From the NCBI GenBank assembly GCA_941918925.1, contig OW799233.1, forward strand, positions 135,748,533 through 135,812,532: a stretch of DNA of 64,000 nt. Reading direction: 5' to 3'. The translations under genes and the position numbers were made by a program. The notes under the pieces are model-generated. The model was not told the DNA's origin, searched no databases, and saw nothing but the letters and a program-made list of their open reading frames with translations. The first letter of the stretch is position 1. The number at the start of each line of letters is the position of its first letter. This document shows positions 58,076 to 64,000 of the stretch, piece by piece. This DNA is from Phyto melanocephala (taxonomy: Eukaryota; Arthropoda; Insecta; Diptera; Rhinophoridae).

Positions 58076-58887
58076 TTATAACCTTCACACAGTGAAAGAG
58101 GGTATACATATATAGGTTTGTCATTCCGTGTGAAATTTCTACAATTTTCATTTTCGACCCCATAAAGTATATATTTTCTGAAAGCTTATGAATAGGGGAG
58201 TCGATTAAGCTCTGTCAGTCTGTCCGTGTGTATGTTGAAATCAACTTTTTGAAACCCCCTGACATCGCTTGGACTCTCTTGAGATATTAAAATATCAGAA
58301 ATATTCGGGAGTAGATCGGTATTGAAAATCAGAAACATCGGTACATAAACAACTGAGATATGAGCAAAAACCCACGACCACCTCGATTTTTTTTTTACAA
58401 AAACAACATTACAACAACAACATACATACATTCAAACGTGTATACTGGTAAGAGAAAACGTGGCATCGAATCCCAGCTGAGCCAAAAAAAATTTTTTTTT
58501 TAATTTTTTTTTGTTTTTTTATTTTTTATTTAATATACATATTATTTATATTTTTATACTTTTTTTTTTAAATTTTTTTTTTTATTTTTATTTTTTTTAT
58601 TTTTTTTTTATTTTTTTTTTTGTTGTTTTTTATTTATTATATATATTTTAATTATTTTTTTTATTTATTTTTTAATTTTTTTTTTTATTTTTATTTTATT
58701 TTTATTTTTTCTTTTAACATACATACGTAAAGTTATAATTTTACAATGGGTTGTTTTTATATATGTATGTTTTTTATATGTATTTCATATGGGATGAATG
58801 GTGATACAAACTACTGTTATTGCATGACTACACGTTGTGAAGAGTATATAAGATTCGGCACGGCCGAATACAGCGCTCTTACTTGTT
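58076..58887 (+). mobile_element. DINE-1-like element, subfamily A2, complete
   Basis: TTATAACCTTCACACAGTG start, CCCCATAAAGTATATATTTT, a short GTCAGTCTGTCCGTG run, GTGGCATCGAATCCCAGCTG, T-rich tract 58490-58715, GATGAATGGTGATACAAACT, hairpin TTCGGCACGGCCGAA, ACTTGTT. Very close to the copy at 25028-25775. Confidence 0.85.
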
Positions 58888-59079
58888 AAAATATAGTATT
58901 GAATTTATACAGGAATGGGAAATTAAAATTTCTTTAGTATTTTTTTTTGCTCCCAAAATAAAAATATTTCATGTAATGTATTTTTTTAACTCAAATGTTT
59001 TTTTAAATTTTTTTATCTCTGCTCAAAATATTTACTGAAAATTTTCTTTAAAAAAATTCAAAGCTGTTTTGTTTATTTG

Positions 59080-59400
59080 CCTTACGCAAGGCATATGCAT
59101 CGCGGTAACAAGCACAATAATTAAAAAAACATATGCATTTTGTTTTTGCCTGTAGATGTTACACAACTTTTTATTTTTTTTATAATTTTTTAAAAATTTT
59201 AATGGATAAACTTTTTATTCTCGTTTTGAAAATTTTTAAAATGTTTTAAACCAACTGAAACTTCAAATTATTTATCGTAGAAAAAATAATTATTTTGACG
59301 GATGCAGACACGTTGTTAAACAGACTTGGCACTATTTGTTAATGCTTTAAAAAACAATCAGCTGATTTTTTACGAGCCTAACGTTTAATAACAATTGATG
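59080..59400 (+). repeat. Dispersed repeat, paralogue at 63190-63500
   Basis: CATATGCATTTTGTTTTTGCC, ACTTTTTATTC, CCAACTGAAACTTCAAATTA, TTGACGGATGCAGACA and AATCAGCTGATT occur in the same order at 63225-63490 with moderate divergence. Both lie in kinase introns. No coding frame. Confidence 0.6.
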
Positions 59401-60083
59401 TTTTAATTGATACAACCGATACAACAGAAATTGTATTAACACGTAAATGAACCAAAACTGTATTTCAATAGACTACAGAGAATATAATAGGGGGTTGTGA
59501 AATGAAAAAACTTTAAAAACATATAACATGTTGTGTGTGTGTTTTTTTTTTTCAAAATCTTTTAATGGAAATTTCCAACAACAAGCATACAAACTGATAC
59601 AAAATAATCATCAATAGTACATTACAAGAGGGCTGTGAATTGATCAAAAAATTGTACTATAAGTGATTGAACAATATTTTCATACACATTATGTATGTGT
59701 ATATCTACATATGAATATATCTGTGTATATGTGTATGTGTGGATGTATGAATATTTGCAGAAGAAATTATTTTAAATTATTCAAAGTAAACTGTCAAAAG
59801 CATATTTGCTTTTTTATATGTGAATGGATGTTGACAAAAAATAATATCAAATGCTTTAATGCTTTTCTTATTCTATGAAAAAAAATTCTTAAATCCTTAA
59901 TAAGTTTTATATTATTACAATCAACGTCAATAATATTTTCTTAAACAAAAAAAAAAAACAATTTCCAAAATGTTTTCATATGTATTTTGTTTCATGCTGC
60001 TAACTTCATACATATGTATGTATGTATGTGCATGCATATGTACATTAATATACGTTTATCTATCTATTACATTTATATATCTA

Positions 60084-60861
60084 CCAGCCAAACCCGGCGC
60101 GCGTTGCTACGACCCTTAATGAATGAAAATACATTCTGAATTTTAATTGAATATATTAAAAATAATATTTTATTGATTTTTATTGTAATGCAAGTGGGTA
60201 TACAATATTTTTGGTTTTTCCATTTGCTGTAAAAATGAACAAATTTTTTGGTGTTCCCACTATGGAACATGCGACGTACAGCTGGCTATGTGAAAAACAT
60301 GGATTTTCTAAATTCAAACCTGCAATACGCAGAGATTGTCCTTGTGCTTTGTTGATGGTAATAGCGAAGGCAAGGCAAACTGTAAACTGAAGTCGATTGA
60401 ACTTGAAAGATAAATTGATGGGAACCATTGGAATGCGTGGAAATAGCTGAAAATTATAACATATTTTTTATGGGGGTGGCACTACCCACTTTCATAGTTC
60501 GAAATTATATAGTCATGACAGCTTAAAATGTGTGAAGAGTTTCAGAAAATCGTTCAAGTGCAAGAAGCTAAAAATTAAAACTTTTTTTATGGGCGTGGCA
60601 CTACCCACTTTCCCAATTACGAAATTATATAGTCATGACAGCTTAAAATATGTGAAAAGTTTCAGAAAATCGGTCAAGTGCAAGGATCTCAAAATTAAAA
60701 TTTTTTTTATGGTCGTAGCCCCGACCACTTTTTACCACCCATAAACACTCTCCTGAATGTGTACAAAAACTTGCCAAAGTTTGAGTCCGATCGGCTTTAC
60801 GGTTTCGGAGTCTATAGCTAACACACACACACACACAGAGTTTCACTTTTATATATATAGA
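60084..60861 (-). mobile_element. Truncated Helitron retaining the helicase C-terminus
   Basis: In reverse orientation the 5' end TCTATATATATAAAAGTG (60861 leftwards, preceded by A) is followed by a GTGT run and AGCTATAGACTCCG, as in the Helitron at 25892. The 3' end has CAACGCGCGCCGGG but CTGG where CTAG is expected. About 2.5 of the ~122-bp tandem units lie at 60480-60740. Between them and the 3' end is the helicase relic. Confidence 0.82.
60180..60428 (-). pseudogene. Helitron Pif1-like helicase, C-terminal 82 residues
   Basis: FAITINKAQGQSLRIAGLNL is helicase motif V and SHSQLYVACSIVGTPKNLFI is motif VI of Pif1-type Helitron helicases, followed by GKTKNIVYPLALQ. The arginine finger usually reads S-R-V-G; here it is S-I-V-G, so this copy could not hydrolyse ATP normally even if expressed. 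The Rep nuclease and N-terminal helicase parts are missing. Confidence 0.9.
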
Positions 60862-61559
60862 TATCTATTTTATGTACATATACATATATGTATATTAAAT
60901 ATTTTTCCTAAATTTTGATAGCGGTGTATACACTTTACGATCTAGAATATAAAATAGCACTTTTTAGAATTTTTGTTAGTTTGTCTGTCTGTCTGTCTTC
61001 TTAAACTCGATTGCCACACAAATCACTTTGATAAAATTTGACATGTAGATATGTACCTTGATATCTCAAATCAAATAAAATGATAGTAGCGACAGCAGAA
61101 AGAGGAGTAAGAAAGAAAATGCAATAAAAACAATAAACTATTAATTTATACTTACAACCATGGTATAATTACATAAGGTGATAGCGTAAAGGAGAGCAAT
61201 TTTTGTCTCTCTTTTTTATGTATGAAGTTTGACAATTTCCGGAGTTGAAATCATTTTTTAAATATTTAGTTTGACATACTCCAGAACACAAAAAAATAAT
61301 CAGCTGGGCTGGCACCGCCACCTTGTTTAATTACACCATGCTTACAACGTTATCAGAATTTGTATTAAAATAAATACAATGAATTTATTTCAGAAACTTT
61401 ATAAGAACCCAACATAAAAGGACGTGCTGATTAAGTAATCCAATTAAGGCAAAACATACATGATTTTACCATTGACGTCGTGTCATTGGAGATCATATTT
61501 ATGTTTCTATGAATATATTAAGAGAGTACACTTAGGTGAAAACAAACCGATGTTGCATG
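60862..61559. other. Intron 2 sequence, dispersed repeat on the right
   Basis: A GTCT run (GTTTGTCTGTCTGTCTG, about 60976) and AATCAGCTGGGCTGGC (about 61292) are the only notable words. The segment 61450-61559 belongs to the dispersed repeat also seen at 51950. Confidence 0.4.
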
Positions 61560-62165
61560 CAGAGTACGAAAACAAACAAAAGGAAACGTTTCCAATACTT
61601 TTGTTTCGATCATTTTAGAGAGGGAAAACAAAACGAAACAAAACCCAGGATAACGGTACATGCATTTTGTTTTGTATTGTTTTGTACTATGAGTGCAAAC
61701 AAAACCAGAATCGAAAAGTACTCAACTTCAATATGTAACATGCAAAACAATACAGTACAATACTTTCTGCAAACGTTTCAAAACGTTTGCTGATTGATTT
61801 GCTCTTTACATGAAAAAATCTACATGTTTATTGCTGCTTGTTGTTGGGAATTTTTTAACATTTTACCTACCTACATTAATTTTATGATCCTAATAACGAT
61901 ATGAAGTCACTGACTATAGTTTGCGAATTGGTAATGGTGCATTGTTATTATGATTGTTATGATCTTTTTGTTCTGCAAACGTTTGCAAACGTTTCATTCT
62001 TGTTTCGTACTCAAACGAAACATACCGTCAAAGCAAAGCCTAAGTACAAAATCCGAATTGTTTGTGGTTTTGTTTTGCTCGCAAACAAAACGATTCATGA
62101 AAATTGAAAAGTTTCTGACTTAGATGATTTGTACTGTGTTTCGTTTCGTTTCTTTTCGTTCACTG
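61560..62165 (+). mobile_element. hAT-type MITE, 606 bp, 8-bp TSD
   Basis: The duplication GTTGCATG lies at 61552-61559 and 62166-62173. The ends CAGAGTACGAAAACAAAC and, inverted, CAGTGAACGAAAAGAAAC match at 15 of 18 positions. The interior is rich in AAACGTTT words (GCAAACGTTTCAAAACG at about 61770, again at about 61976). It interrupts a dispersed repeat whose uninterrupted relative is at 51950-52260. No transposase frame. Confidence 0.85.
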
Positions 62166-62724
62166 GTTGCATGTGTTCATTTTGTTTGTTTACATAAATT
62201 GTTTAAGGCATTTTTTATGTATTTTGAAACACGTCATTTATGACAAACTATTTTGGATTTAGCAAGGCAAGAAGAATACCTTTTCTTGCGCTATTGATTT
62301 AAAAGTCATGAAAAATGTTATTCAAATCAAATTAGTGTGAAACTTAACTGCTTGGAATGGTTTATAAAATATGCTGTTGAACAGATTACTTTTTTAAAAT
62401 TAAAAAAAAAATTATGACAATACAACACATAGGCTATCTTGTGAATTCACTAGTTATGAAAACACAAAAGATTATTAAACTCACATGAAAATAATACATT
62501 AAAAATTAATGTGTATACATACACACATACATACATATATTGTATTCATATAAACATACAAATGTTTTAATTTTTATTATTCTTTATTGTTCTTTTCTTC
62601 CATGTTTTGAAAATAAAAACTTGTTACAACGGACAATTGTTAAACACGTACATATGTATGTCTTTTTCCATGATTGCTTGCGTCCTTGAATCCTGCAACA
62701 ATGATAACGACAAAATAAAATCAG

Positions 62725-62890
62725 GTGAGCATTGTTAAAAAACGTGATAACGGCATATTGTATGCCATGAAATACGTCAGTCGTTTAGTCTGTGAAAGTC
62801 GCGGTGCTTTGGGTGGTGTCATCAAAGAAGTCGAACTTCTTGCCTCCCTGGAACATCCTTTTTTAGTAAATTTATGGTTTTCATTTCAAG
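62725..62890 (+). CDS. Stk32: STK32/YANK-like kinase, coding exon 3
   Basis: 166 nt between the acceptor AAATAAAATCAG and the donor G/GTAAAA. It encodes VSIVKKRDNGILYAMKYVSR, then LVCESRGALGGVIKEVELLA and SLEHPFLVNLWFSFQ plus one base. The lysine of YAMKY (about residue 54) is the beta-3 ATP-binding lysine, and Glu in IKEVELL (about 73) is its alpha-C partner. EHPFLVNLW is a family-diagnostic stretch. The exon starts in phase 0, matching exon 2, and ends in phase 1. The acceptor has a weak pyrimidine tract. The catalytic loop, DFG-type motif and the rest of the gene lie beyond the right edge of the window. Confidence 0.93.
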
Positions 62891-64000
62891 GTAAAACATT
62901 TTTATATCAATTTTTTTCTGTTAAGAAATTACTTTTATTTAAATTTATTTCAAATTTTTATATGTATGTACATTAATCTTTTGCCGTACACTTTCGAAAA
63001 CATTTATATTCTTTATATTTTTGGTATAAAAGTCAGATATTAATGTGTGACATATATCGTCAGTTCATAATCGCATATGCCAAGAAGTTGGAGTGGAGAA
63101 AATCGTTTCAATAAATTAATTCATTTTTAAGAATTTAACTTTTTGTGCTACTGAGTAATTTTCCAGCAAAAACTGGATTATGATCAAGACATATTTATAG
63201 CGGCAACAAACTTAGCAAATAAAAACACATGCATTTTGTTTTTGTATGTATACATGTATGCATATGTCACAAATATTTTTTTTCTTTTCTTCTTTAGTTT
63301 CAATATTTAAAAAAAAAACTTTTTATTCAGGGTTTTGTATTTTTTAAAACGCTGTAAACAAACTGAAACTGCGAATTAGTTATTGTAGAATAAAAACATA
63401 ACAAATTAAGTTTGACAGATGCAGACAAATTAAAAAAAAAATGAGTTGGTAACGCTGATACATTTTATATAAAAAACAGTCAGCTGATTGGGTGCAAGTA
63501 CCTTATAAATCTACCTTTGTAATGATTTACTATTACTAAACATGGTTCTTATTTTTAATGTCCATGTTGATGTTCAATTGCTAGGCATAATGACGAGTCG
63601 AGGTTGATGCCTCTTGTGTCACTCAATCGCGAACAGCAGCAATGTTTTCCACAGAACTCACTGTGCGAGCATGCACAGACCCGATTTGCTGAAATTTGCT
63701 CACAGATACACTTTTCCATATACACTTTTCAAAACATATATTATGTTACGACTTATCTTATTTTAATGATAAGAATAAAAGGAGCCCTTGGAACAAAACA
63801 GTCGCCATCTCGAGACAAAATTATCAATGTGTAACACTTTAATATTTGACTGTAAAACATTAAACGCATAGACAACAGCAGGCTGCCGACTACACGTTTA
63901 TATAGAGACGATTATTTTGATGCTACATATCACGACTGTACGGCTACATTTTGTTTGTGGTAGCGCTTACTTAGGCAAATTTCAATTTTTGTGAGCGGCA
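62891..64000. other. Kinase intron 3 (partial), repeat-rich
   Basis: It contains the second copy of the 59080-59400 repeat (63190-63500). At 63550-63730 is a stretch like the mariner MITE interior (GTTGATGTTCAATTGCTAGG, ATGACGAGTCGAGGTTGA). At 63880-64000 is a phrase shared with 35700-35790. No exon seen. Confidence 0.5.

Overview
The window is strongly AT-rich nuclear DNA from an insect, most probably a higher fly (Brachycera). It has one recognisable host gene split by very long introns. The rest is packed with repeats, many of the DINE-1/INE-1 (Helentron) type known from flies. There is no operon structure, no rRNA and no tRNA that I could support. Species cannot be decided from the sequence.

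Host gene: three consecutive coding exons (43829-43886, 52399-52454, 62725-62890, + strand) splice in frame into the N-terminus of an STK32/YANK-type AGC serine/threonine kinase. They supply a myristoylation start (MGAIFS), the glycine loop (GKGSFGKV), the AMK lysine, the alpha-C glutamate and the EHPFLVNLW block. The gene runs off the right edge. Introns 1 and 2 are 8.5 and 10.3 kb and are largely filled with transposable elements.

Left of the gene (1-43 kb) lie nested repeats. (a) Three related DINE-1-like subfamilies, called A, C and D here, share a 3' hairpin (TTCGGC...GCCGAA) followed by an ACTTGTT end. D copies carry tandem ~287-bp units and a captured mariner-type MITE whose empty site is preserved in another D copy. 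(b) A Penelope-like retroelement (11466-14323, - strand) has a 624-residue reverse transcriptase/GIY-YIG protein, flanked by ~220-bp inverted terminal repeats. Each repeat carries a hammerhead-ribozyme-like motif with a palindromic stem III, and the whole element sits inside a subfamily A copy. (c) A 5'-truncated RNase H-type non-LTR fragment with a TTAGG-like tail is inserted in another non-LTR relic with a 13-bp duplication. (d) There are decayed Tc1/mariner transposases, a tandem-repeat Helitron and several MITEs.

Inside the kinase introns are further DINE copies, a mariner relic, a hAT relic, two internally deleted hAT elements (one with perfect 14-bp TIRs and 8-bp TSDs), a second Helitron retaining the Pif1 helicase C-terminus, and a 606-bp hAT-type MITE with 8-bp TSDs. 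The strongest candidate for something unusual is the Penelope element with its paired ribozyme-like inverted repeats. All element assignments rest on reading motifs, ends and target-site duplications by eye; no database search was done.
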